Source: JBATBW01 sp049662565 (lineage in GTDB: Bacteria > Bacillota_I > Bacilli_A > Erysipelotrichales > Erysipelotrichaceae). Taken from it: a DNA stretch of 6,464 nt. The translations under genes were made by a program, and so were the position numbers. Below, piece by piece: positions 1 to 5,203 of the stretch. The stretch covers positions 1-6,464 of the forward strand of contig JBATBW010000129.1 in NCBI GenBank assembly GCA_049662565.1, in the 5' to 3' direction. Each line of letters opens with the position of its first letter. Positions within the stretch are counted from its first letter, which is position 1. The notes beneath the pieces are model-generated. The model did no database searches. It was not told the origin of the DNA and saw only the letters and a program-made list of their open reading frames with translations.

Positions 1-12
1 ATTAATCCCTCT

Positions 13-666
13 CTAGATCATAAAAAAGATAATCGCAACCATGTGCGAAATAGCTGCAGCTACTATAAAGAAATGCCATATTGCATGCATGAAATTTTTC
101 TTTTGGACATAAAATCCCGCCCCAATCGAATAAAAAACTCCACCTAATACCAATAAAAACATAAACATCCAATTTGATTCCCTAATCAATATTGGTAAGA
201 AGAAGACAACACTCCATCCCATTATCATATATATTAATACCGTAACTTTAGGCGCACTCTTTTGGGCAATACTCTTAAATAAAATACCGACTAAAACCGC
301 AATCCATTGCATCACAATAATCAGTATGCCTTGCCATCCACCAATAATAACTAAAGCAATCGGAGTATAACTACCCGCAATTGCGATATAAATCATACAG
401 TGATCTAAAATTCTAAACACATATTTGTGATCTGTGCCATAAGGCATTGCATGATATAAGCAACTTGTCAGAAACATCAAGAAAATACTTATTAAAAAAA
501 TACCTACCCCAATAGCTTGCATCCAGCCATTTTGGATATAACTATATACTACTATTATAGGTAACCCAAATAATATAATTATTGCCATTACCCCATGCGA
601 TATTGAATTAGCTACTTCTTCACCAAAACTAAGTTTGGTATTATCTCTCATTGTTTTTTCCATCAT
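13..666 (-). CDS. trhA: TrhA/hemolysin III (PAQR-like) family membrane protein
   Basis: An integral membrane protein of up to 217 residues with seven hydrophobic segments, the usual size and topology of the hemolysin III/TrhA (YqfA) branch of the PAQR superfamily. Seen in the sequence: an N-terminal EEVANSISHG motif (residues 16-25), SCLYHA with S68 and H72, DH at 88-89, SYTP at 99-102, and a C-terminal HAIWH (194-198) plus H208. In PAQR proteins the Ser/His/Asp and HxxxH residues line a metal-binding, hydrolase-like site; members are linked to membrane lipid homeostasis and, historically, to haemolysis. The exact substrate here is unknown. Two adjacent ATGs start the frame (664-666 and 661-663). 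The AAGGTGG ribosome binding site at 671-677 is only 4 bases from the first but 7 from the second, so the second (216 residues) is the more likely start. It has its own extended -10 promoter. Family assignment is firm; haemolytic activity is not implied. Confidence 0.93.
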   Translation of the reverse strand: MMEKTMRDNTKLSFGEEVANSISHGVMAIIILFGLPIIVVYSYIQNGWMQAIGVGIFLISIFLMFLTSCLYHAMPYGTDHKYVFRILDHCMIYIAIAGSYTPIALVIIGGWQGILIIVMQWIAVLVGILFKSIAQKSAPKVTVLIYMIMGWSVVFFLPILIRESNWMFMFLLVLGGVFYSIGAGFYVQKKNFMHAIWHFFIVAAAISHMVAIIFFMI

Positions 667-682
667 TTCACCACCTTGTATA

Positions 683-709
683 ATTATAGCACATTTATAA
701 ATAAAACAA
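683..709 (-). promoter_or_regulatory. Extended -10 promoter of the trhA-like gene
   Basis: On the minus strand a perfect TATAAT (683-688) is preceded by TGC (689-691), forming an extended -10 element. A weak -35 TTGTTT lies at 704-709 with a 15-base spacer; the extended -10 would compensate for the short spacing. The -35 lies inside the 3' arm and T-tract of the terminator of the upstream lipoprotein gene. Confidence 0.6.
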
Positions 710-727
710 GTAGTATTACCTACTTGT
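699..727 (-). terminator. Intrinsic terminator of the lipoprotein gene
   Basis: On the minus strand ACAAGTAG (720-727) and CTACTTGT (706-713) form a perfect 8-bp stem with a 6-base loop, followed by TTTATTT (699-705). The stop codon TAG (720-722) of the lipoprotein gene is part of the 5' arm, so the hairpin folds on the last codons. The T-tract is interrupted, so termination may be partial and leave some read-through into trhA. Confidence 0.65.
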
Positions 728-1070
728 CATATTTACATACAAATGATGTTGGATCATTGACATAAATTACATATTTATTGTCTTTAACTGTTTGTTGACC
801 GTTGAATGTTCCTTCAATTACTTCACCTTTTTCAGTGTAACTAATTTTTCCATTAATATTTAAACCATCTTCACTGCCCTTAGTTAAGTATACTACTTTA
901 GAATCTTCTAATTTAGAAATTTCTTTAACTTCTAAATTTTCACTAATACATTTAGAAATACGAGCATAAGCATCCACGTCTAACTTTGCCTTAGAATCAC
1001 TATTCCCACACCCAGCAATTCCTAAAGCAACTACACCACATAATACTCCCATAATAATTTTCTTGTTCAT
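720..1070 (-). CDS. Putative small lipoprotein, function unknown
   Basis: A 116-residue predicted lipoprotein that I cannot place in a named family. The N-terminus has two lysines, a hydrophobic stretch (residues 5-19) and a lipobox I-A-G-C at 18-21, so Cys21 should be lipidated and the roughly 95-residue mature protein anchored on the outer face of the cytoplasmic membrane. A serine/lysine-rich linker (22-29) precedes a small hydrophilic domain with alternating charged and beta-prone stretches (50-116); two cysteines, C41 and C112, could pair in a disulfide. An AAAGGGAG ribosome binding site at 1079-1086 lies 8 bases from the ATG, supporting this start. It is transcribed divergently from the riboswitch-antiporter unit and ends in its own terminator. 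It could be a substrate-binding or stress-related lipoprotein, but nothing in the sequence decides this. Confidence 0.85.
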   Translation of the reverse strand: MNKKIIMGVLCGVVALGIAGCGNSDSKAKLDVDAYARISKCISENLEVKEISKLEDSKVVYLTKGSEDGLNINGKISYTEKGEVIEGTFNGQQTVKDNKYVIYVNDPTSFVCKYDK

Positions 1071-1099
1071 ATATCCATCTCCCTTTACACACGTATTTC

Positions 1100-1127
1100 A
1101 TTATACTCTCAAAAATATAATAATCAA
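1100..1127 (-). promoter_or_regulatory. Promoter of the lipoprotein gene
   Basis: Minus-strand TATAAT (1100-1105) with TTGATT (1122-1127) as the -35 box and a 16-base spacer. It is positioned about 30 bases upstream of the ATG, leaving a short leader that contains the ribosome binding site. Confidence 0.6.
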
Positions 1128-1149
1128 TATGACAAACAACAATTATTAG

Positions 1150-1178
1150 TTTATTTTCCAACAAAATAATGATATTAT
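1150..1178 (+). promoter_or_regulatory. Candidate promoter of the fluoride riboswitch/antiporter transcript
   Basis: TATTAT (1173-1178) is a good -10 match; the -35 candidate TTTATT (1150-1155) is weak but at the ideal 17-base spacing. It would start the transcript about 10 bases before the first aptamer helix. The -10 is reasonable; the -35 is uncertain. Confidence 0.45.
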
Positions 1179-1194
1179 TAAAAAGCATTAAAAA

Positions 1195-1253
1195 GGGAAT
1201 GATGTTCTCCCTAGGATAACCCTGAACCGCTGACAAAGCTGATGACTTCTGGT
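1195..1253 (+). ncRNA. Fluoride riboswitch aptamer (crcB motif)
   Basis: A cis-acting RNA that binds fluoride with Mg2+. Seen: a 5' hairpin GGGA...TCCC (1195-1198/1208-1211) whose loop carries the typical ATG..GTTC pattern, then ACCGCT-GACAA-AGCTGATGAC, the near-invariant 3' half of the crcB motif, with a GCT/AGC helix (1229-1231/1237-1239). The loop GATGT (1201-1205) can pair with ACTTC (1245-1249) as the expected pseudoknot, with one U-U mismatch. The linker between the hairpins is about 11 bases longer than in the Bacillus cereus aptamer as I recall it. It lies in the leader of a cation:proton antiporter gene, one of the gene types known to be under fluoride riboswitches. Its 3' strand is shared with a terminator, giving an on-switch. 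Confidence 0.9.
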
Positions 1254-1284
1254 ATTTTTAACGACCACTAGCATCAGCTTTTTT
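1235..1284 (+). terminator. Riboswitch expression-platform terminator
   Basis: AAAGCTGATG (1235-1244) is complementary to CATCAGCTTT (1272-1281), a 10-bp stem ending in a TTTTTT run (1279-1284). An inner extension pairs TGGT (1250-1253) with ACCA (1264-1267). The 5' arm is the 3' core of the aptamer, including the GCT/AGC helix strand, so aptamer and terminator cannot both form. This predicts termination without fluoride and read-through with fluoride. Confidence 0.88.
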
Positions 1285-1290
1285 GTGGTC
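1263..1290 (+). promoter_or_regulatory. Second hairpin spanning the terminator T-tract
   Basis: GACCAC (1263-1268) is perfectly complementary to GTGGTC (1285-1290). The 16-base loop holds the 3' arm of the terminator and the T-tract. Once polymerase has passed, this helix would compete with the inner terminator stem and lies just ahead of the ribosome binding site at 1297. It may stabilise the read-through RNA; the role is inferred. Confidence 0.5.
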
Positions 1291-1309
1291 ATAATGAAGG
1301 AGAAAAAAT

Positions 1310-2497
1310 ATGTTATTATCACTAGCCTTAATCTTTTTATGTGGGATGGTCTTAGGCGCCATCTTTGAAAAACTAAAACTACCAAATTTGTTAGGTATGT
1401 TGATAAGTGGAATTATTTTAGGACCCTATTGTCTAAATTTATTAGATCCAAAAATATTAAGCATATCACCCGAACTAAGACAAATAGCCCTTATAATAAT
1501 CCTTACTAGAGCCGGACTCAACTTAGATATTAAAGATCTAAAAAAAGTCGGAAGACCAGCCATCTTATTATGTTTTGTCCCCGCCCTATTTGAAATACTA
1601 GGAGCCATCATACTAGGACCCTTATTATTAAATCTAAGTATATTAGACAGTGCTATCTTAGGAACGGTAATCGCAGCCGTATCACCAGCGGTAATCGTTC
1701 CTAAGATGTTGAAACTAATAAAAGAAGGATATGGCACTAACAAAAGCATCCCCCAAATGATCATGGCCGGAGCCTCAGTTGATGATGTCATAGTCATTGT
1801 CCTATTCACCTCACTTACTAACTTAGCCCAAAGCAACACCCTTAATCTAACTCAATTTATCACCATCCCTTCTTCCATTATTCTAGGAATCATTGTAGGA
1901 GTAATAATTGGTTTACTACTAACCAAACTATTTACCAAAATCCATATGCGAGATAGTAGTAAAATAGTAATCATATTATCAATATCATTTCTACTAGTAA
2001 CCCTAGAACAACAGCTATCATCAATAATGGGATTCTCCGCACTACTAGCTATTATGACCATTGGTATTACCATCCAACAAAAGAAACAAGAATTATCAAA
2101 AAGACTATCCAACAAATTTTCCAAACTATGGGTTAGTGCCCAAGTTTGGTTATTTGTATTAGTAGGAGCCACAGTAAACATTGCCTATGCCACAAAAACC
2201 GGCATTACAGCCCTTATCTTAATTATCTTACTATTATTATTCAGAAGTGTTGGTGTGCTTATTTGCCTACTAAAAACGCTTTTAAACACCAAAGAAAAAA
2301 CCTTCTGTACTTTTGCCTATTCACCTAAAGCTACTGTCCAAGCAGCCATAGGTGGCATCCCCTTAGCATTAAATCTAACTTGTGGTGATACTATTCTTAG
2401 TGTGGCCGTCTTATCCATCTTAATAACTGCCCCACTAGGAGCTACTCTTATTGAGAATAACTATAAGAAACTTCTAACTAAAAAGAATTCATTATAA
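1310..2497 (+). CDS. Fluoride-riboswitch-controlled cation:proton antiporter
   Basis: A 395-residue polytopic membrane protein of the monovalent cation:proton antiporter (CPA) superfamily, full length for the family with about 11-13 hydrophobic helices. Recognisable elements in order: KLPNLLGMLISGIILGP (23-39), the half-helix typical of CPA proteins; LTRAGLNLD (65-73); AAVSPAVIVPKM (122-133), the discontinuous TM4 region; ASVDDV (155-160) with D158-D159, the Asp pair that binds ion and protons in electrogenic antiporters; and SPKATVQAA (338-346) with K340 in the late core helix. The start is set by AAGGAG (1297-1302), 7 bases ahead of the ATG. A fluoride riboswitch and terminator lie in the leader, so expression should rise with fluoride. 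By inference it aids fluoride tolerance, either by exporting the ion or by restoring cation and pH balance; the transported ion is not shown by sequence. It stands alone, ending in a strong terminator. A decayed copy of its 3' third lies at about 5204-5578. Confidence 0.92.
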   Translation: MLLSLALIFLCGMVLGAIFEKLKLPNLLGMLISGIILGPYCLNLLDPKILSISPELRQIALIIILTRAGLNLDIKDLKKVGRPAILLCFVPALFEILGAIILGPLLLNLSILDSAILGTVIAAVSPAVIVPKMLKLIKEGYGTNKSIPQMIMAGASVDDVIVIVLFTSLTNLAQSNTLNLTQFITIPSSIILGIIVGVIIGLLLTKLFTKIHMRDSSKIVIILSISFLLVTLEQQLSSIMGFSALLAIMTIGITIQQKKQELSKRLSNKFSKLWVSAQVWLFVLVGATVNIAYATKTGITALILIILLLLFRSVGVLICLLKTLLNTKEKTFCTFAYSPKATVQAAIGGIPLALNLTCGDTILSVAVLSILITAPLGATLIENNYKKLLTKKNSL

Positions 2498-2499
2498 GA

Positions 2500-2534
2500 A
2501 AAAGACAACCAAACAAAATATTTGGTTGTCTTTT
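2500..2534. terminator. Bidirectional terminator between convergent genes
   Basis: AAAAGACAACCAAA (2500-2513) and TTTGGTTGTCTTTT (2521-2534) make a perfect 14-bp stem with a 7-base loop. T-rich tails follow on both strands, so it can end the antiporter transcript (plus) and the DUF4097-type gene (minus), whose stop codon is at 2536-2538. Confidence 0.9.
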
Positions 2535-2535
2535 A

Positions 2536-3387
2536 TTACTTAGTCTTAATACTAATTTCACCCGATGTGCTAAGCAAATCCAAAGAAGCATCAATACCAT
2601 CAATAGAAAAATTAAATCCTTGTTCATTGCCATTATATGATATTTCCCCAAAACTCTTTGCCCTAACACTAGCACTAGGAGTAACAGTCTTAATATCCCC
2701 TGATACCGTTTCTATTTGCATCTTCTTAATCCGATCTGAAGTAATATGACAATCACCAGAAACCGATTTTAAAGTAACATCTAAGAAAGAACCATCGACA
2801 CTAATATCTGACGAAGTAGTATTACCAATAACCTGCGTAATTATACTATTTCTTAAAGTAATATCACCCGATATTCCCTCACAATTGATACTATCACTAG
2901 TAATATTATCTAAAATAATATCGCCAGAAACACTATTTAAAATTCCGTTCTTAATTGTCCGATCACTAAATTTAATGTCGCCATCCACACTAGACAAATT
3001 CAATTTACCTATATTATGTCCTTTAGGCATCGTAATACGAACTTCGCCATGGTTTAAACTCAAACCAAATAAATCATCGAATTCAGTAACAAAATATAAT
3101 GTGCCATCCACTACTTCCAATCGTTGTATTTTTTCTTTATCACTTATATTATACTTAACCGAAAAAACATCACCCTCTTCAATAATAATATCACCTGACT
3201 TAATATTAACCTCAATATTACTAAACTCCTGTACTTCCTTCTCTAAAAACTGATCTGAGCCCCCAAAGCTATTAGAATAACTAAACAATGAAAAATCTTT
3301 CTTAATAAATGAACCCATGCTAAATAATACACCTCCTATCACAAGCACGACACTTAATACAATAACCGTTTTCTTAATCATTCTCAT
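2536..3387 (-). CDS. Membrane-anchored DUF4097-type beta-repeat protein
   Basis: A 283-residue protein: short basic start, one transmembrane segment (about residues 7-25), then an extracytoplasmic region made of repeated short beta units. The unit centres on (V/I)-S-G-D-I and recurs at D66, D137, D156, D175, D194, D212, D231 and E277, with a spacing of 18-19 residues from 137 to 231. This is the pattern of the DUF4097/DUF4098 beta-strand-repeat family, which probably folds as a beta-solenoid. The biochemical role is unknown; relatives often sit beside PadR or other regulators in envelope-stress loci. A strong promoter lies just upstream. Two in-frame ATGs (3387 and 3381) are possible; neither has a good Shine-Dalgarno sequence, so the start is uncertain by two residues. 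It converges on the antiporter gene and shares its terminator. The overlapping plus-strand frames are shadows. Confidence 0.85.
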   Translation of the reverse strand: MRMIKKTVIVLSVVLVIGGVLFSMGSFIKKDFSLFSYSNSFGGSDQFLEKEVQEFSNIEVNIKSGDIIIEEGDVFSVKYNISDKEKIQRLEVVDGTLYFVTEFDDLFGLSLNHGEVRITMPKGHNIGKLNLSSVDGDIKFSDRTIKNGILNSVSGDIILDNITSDSINCEGISGDITLRNSIITQVIGNTTSSDISVDGSFLDVTLKSVSGDCHITSDRIKKMQIETVSGDIKTVTPSASVRAKSFGEISYNGNEQGFNFSIDGIDASLDLLSTSGEISIKTK

Positions 3388-3499
3388 CTTTTTTATTATG
3401 TAACTGTATCATATCCATTTCACCTTTGTCTGTCAACTGATAATAACTTTGTGTTGATTTAAAGCTAGATACATCCGCACTTCCTGTATTCGCACATAT
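3374..3499 (-). pseudogene. Possible 3' remnant of a winged-helix (PadR-like) regulator gene
   Basis: On the minus strand an open stretch of about 41 codons ends at TAA (3374-3376), overlapping the start of the DUF4097-type gene by about a dozen bases. It contains SYYQLTDKGE (codons ending near 3419), which matches the wing strand of PadR/MarR-type regulators (Y-Y-x-L-T-x-K-G). There is no start codon and an in-frame stop lies directly upstream, so it would be a truncated remnant. The overlap with the next start is what translational coupling of a regulator with DUF4097 would look like. Against it: the stretch is short, and a strong promoter lies in the same bases, so the match may be chance. 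Confidence 0.35.
3408..3436 (-). promoter_or_regulatory. Strong promoter of the DUF4097-type gene
   Basis: Minus-strand TTGACA (3431-3436), a perfect -35, then 17 bases and TATGAT (3408-3413), a five-of-six -10. Transcription would begin near 3400, giving a leader of only about 14-20 bases with weak ribosome binding. It lies within the possible regulator remnant. Confidence 0.65.
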
Positions 3500-3811
3500 T
3501 TATACTCATCTTGATTTTATAATACACTAATCATGACGATATCTAATATATTCACCTATTTGTAAACCCAATACAGTATACCCTAATTAACTTTACTATG
3601 TTGAACACAAATCATATCATAAAGTCAAATAATTATTGTTATTTTATTACCATCTCTATTTGAACACTTGTAGATTTTACTTTACTATGGTAAACTTCAA
3701 ATTATCCATAAATAATAGTAAACAATTTAACACTTATCATGACTTTAAATTAGCTTGGTACATTAAAACTACTTATGCAACGATAAATAGCATTGTAGAA
3801 ACTAATAGTAG
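3437..3811. other. Gene-poor spacer between divergent genes
   Basis: About 370 AT-rich bases without a convincing gene. Reading both strands I see only short open frames, an 11-base direct repeat actttactatg (3590-3600 and 3680-3690, loosely followed or preceded by tgaacac), and the upstream end of the possible regulator remnant. A plus-strand frame starting at 3636 is judged non-coding: it has no ribosome binding site and an implausible composition. Confidence 0.5.
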
Positions 3812-3840
3812 CCGACATTTTATTAAAGTCTTTATATAAT
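3812..3840 (+). promoter_or_regulatory. Candidate promoter of the XRE-type regulator
   Basis: A perfect TATAAT (3835-3840) with CCGACA (3812-3817, four of six) at 17-base spacing. Initiation near 3847 would place the AGGAGG sequence almost at the 5' end of the RNA, leaving an unusually short leader, so the true start could differ. Confidence 0.45.
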
Positions 3841-3859
3841 GGATACAGGAGGTAAATAT

Positions 3860-4255
3860 ATGACTTTTCACGAAAAATTAAAAAACCTAAGAGTTAAAAA
3901 CGAATACTCACAAGAACAACTTGCAGAACTGCTTAATGTATCCCGACAAGCAATAACTAAATGGGAAAACGGCAAAGGAATGCCCGATATCAACAATATT
4001 AAAGCAATAGCAGAAATATTTGATGTCACATTAGACTCTTTACTAAATGATGTCGAAGAAATGGAATCAACAGATGAATACTTTTGTTGGAAGATATGTT
4101 TTTCTATGGCTATCATAGGCTTAGTTGTAGGATGGTTACTAATGAGTATTGTAGGAACAACTATCAATATGGGAGCATTTGGTATCGGTGGTGGCATTAT
4201 CGGCTATGCATTAGGCTATATTATCTTAGAAATCACATCAAAACTAAAGAAATAA
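3860..4255 (+). CDS. XRE-family HTH regulator with C-terminal membrane helices
   Basis: A 131-residue protein. Residues 5-62 form a Cro/C1-type helix-turn-helix: YSQEQLAELLNVSRQAITKW (16-35) holds both DNA-contact helices, followed by ENGKGMPD and the IAEIFDVTLDSLL end typical of Firmicute XRE regulators. After an acidic linker (64-73) come two hydrophobic segments (about 79-99 and 104-123, the second glycine-rich), so the protein is probably tethered to the membrane with its DNA-binding part in the cytoplasm. AGGAGG at 3847-3852, 7 bases from the ATG at 3860, fixes this start; an ATG 21 bases upstream lacks a site and is rejected. It is divergent from the DUF4097-type gene and may regulate it or itself, though no operator is obvious. 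Family call is secure; the target is unknown. Confidence 0.9.
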   Translation: MTFHEKLKNLRVKNEYSQEQLAELLNVSRQAITKWENGKGMPDINNIKAIAEIFDVTLDSLLNDVEEMESTDEYFCWKICFSMAIIGLVVGWLLMSIVGTTINMGAFGIGGGIIGYALGYIILEITSKLKK

Positions 4256-4310
4256 CACATCTATTATGATCATTTTAGCTTTCACTAAAATCAAACACGA
4301 TAATTAAAAT

Positions 4311-4338
4311 AGGACAACCCCTTAATAGGGGTTGTCCT
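4311..4338. terminator. Terminator hairpin after the XRE gene
   Basis: AGGACAACCCCT (4311-4322) and AGGGGTTGTCCT (4327-4338) form a perfect 12-bp stem with a TAAT loop. The plus-strand tail is only TTGTGTG, but the minus-strand tail ATTTTAATTA is T-rich, so the hairpin may serve either strand. It lies 55 bases after the XRE stop codon. Confidence 0.7.
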
Positions 4339-4362
4339 TTGTGTGCATGCACGACACACAAA
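4338..4362. repeat. Inverted repeat adjoining the terminator
   Basis: TTTGTGTG (4338-4345) and CACACAAA (4355-4362) are a perfect 8-bp inverted repeat with a 9-base loop, touching the preceding terminator. It is one of several closely packed hairpins in 4311-4492. Confidence 0.6.
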
Positions 4363-4440
4363 AGAAGGCATCCTTTGGAGCGTTCGCTTAGCGATTTATT
4401 AAACAAAGTAAACTTTCATTGACACTTTAAAACACAAACG

Positions 4441-4492
4441 AAGAAAAAACTATTATGTAAGAGCAGTTCCGCTTTCGTATGACAGTTTTCTT
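4441..4492 (+). repeat. Long imperfect hairpin
   Basis: AAGAAAAAACT (4441-4451) pairs with AGTTTTCTT (4484-4492), and the 13 bases at 4452-4464 pair with 4471-4483, closing on the loop AGTTCC. In plus-strand RNA the inner stem has four G-U wobbles and two A-C mismatches; in minus-strand RNA it has more mismatches. It could be an old small RNA, a mobile-element end or a structured leader; I do not recognise it. Confidence 0.45.
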
Positions 4493-4937
4493 TATATCTA
4501 AATATTAGGATCAAAATAGAAATTTAGTCTTTGCCAGTGATTTGAGTATTATCATCCATTATTATGTCTCTAAATTTTCTCTTGTCAATAATAAATTATC
4601 AAGCAGACTTTACATATCAGAATATTAAGATCCTTTTGAATCTTTATTGCATTAAACTATAAATGCCAAAGTGAGCTTCTTTGCTATGACTTAAACCAAT
4701 ATGTATGTAAGGTTACACGCCATTGTGTTCATGAAGCAAGTCAACACTTATATGTTGTATATTTATTTTATCATATAATGTAAATCTTTCAATTGACCAT
4801 CTTGTACTATCGCATATATCATCTTTCACTTATGATAATGTCTTTATTATCACCAAAGATTATGTCGCAAATTCATATGCTGGATAATACAACACCATCT
4901 AGATGAGGATATTCATATGAGAAAGGTGGAACTAGCA
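4493..4937. other. Decayed stretch with an unrecognised minus-strand frame remnant
   Basis: No intact gene. On the minus strand, roughly 4835 down to 4660, one frame reads like protein over about 55 codons interrupted by a single TAA: it includes RWSIERFTLYDK, HISVDLLHEHNGV, then after the stop PYIHIGLSHSKEAHF and GIYSLMQ before further stops. The composition is protein-like and the open length exceeds what such AT-rich DNA gives by chance, but I cannot assign a family. The rest of the stretch has frequent stops on both strands. It lies between the hairpin cluster and the broken transposase, consistent with an eroded region. Confidence 0.4.
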
Positions 4938-5196
4938 ATGGATGAAAATTATAAATAAGAAACAATTAGAAAAGTAGTAAAGAAGGATTTATCAGTAAAA
5001 GCTACAGTTGTTAGATTAGGTAGTACAAACAGAACAATTTATCGATTAGAAGATAAATATATAAAATTTGGTAAAGCTGCATTTATGCATGGAAATAGAG
5101 GTAAGCAACCAGCTACTAAGTATTCAAATTAAATTAAACAAAAAGTAATGAATATGGTGCGCTAATCTAACTCATTTTCTTGAAATTATAGAAATA
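4938..5196 (+). pseudogene. Broken transposase, N-terminal part (ISNCY/IS1202-like)
   Basis: The start of an insertion-sequence transposase, no longer functional. From an ATG at 4938, with an AAAGGTGG ribosome binding site 8 bases upstream, the frame reads a helix-turn-helix region: ETIRKVVKKDLSVKATVVRL, GSTNRTIYRLEDKYIKFGKA and then HGNRGKQPATKYSN. This pattern (a TNRTIYRL helix followed by HGNRG+xPATxxS) recalls the N-terminus of ISNCY/IS1202-type transposases. In-frame stops occur at codon 7 and directly after KYSN (where E is usual). A shift or small deletion follows near 5160, where ANLTHFLEIIE appears in the next frame. The DDE catalytic domain is missing: by about 5204 the sequence has become antiporter-derived. 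Neither terminal inverted repeat could be identified. The IS family call is from memory of the motif. Confidence 0.75.
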
Positions 5197-5203
5197 TCTT
5201 AAA

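Noticed and set aside
1000..1385. Minus-strand open frames over the divergent promoters and riboswitch
   Set aside because: They overlap the aptamer, terminator and lipoprotein signal peptide in other frames and have no ribosome binding site or coherent protein character.
1426..2181. Two minus-strand open frames inside the antiporter gene
   Set aside because: They are antisense shadows of a clear membrane protein gene with good start, motifs and terminator.
2885..3253. Plus-strand open frame opposite the DUF4097-type gene
   Set aside because: Shadow of a repeat-rich gene on the other strand; no ribosome binding site and the opposite frame has periodic protein repeats.
3590..3690. Direct repeat actttactatg considered as a CRISPR or iteron array
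   Set aside because: Only two copies, no regular spacing and no neighbouring cas or replication gene.
3636..3839. Plus-strand open frame of 67 codons before the XRE gene
   Set aside because: No ribosome binding site, composition dominated by AT-driven residues (N, Y, F, K, I), and no recognisable motif; it fills a promoter region.
3839..3859. Upstream ATG extending the XRE protein by seven residues
   Set aside because: It lies within the -10 box and ahead of the AGGAGG site, which fits the ATG at 3860; the family's N-terminus also begins there.
4862..4920. Possible left end of the insertion sequence before the transposase
   Set aside because: The right end is lost, so no inverted repeat partner or target duplication can be shown.
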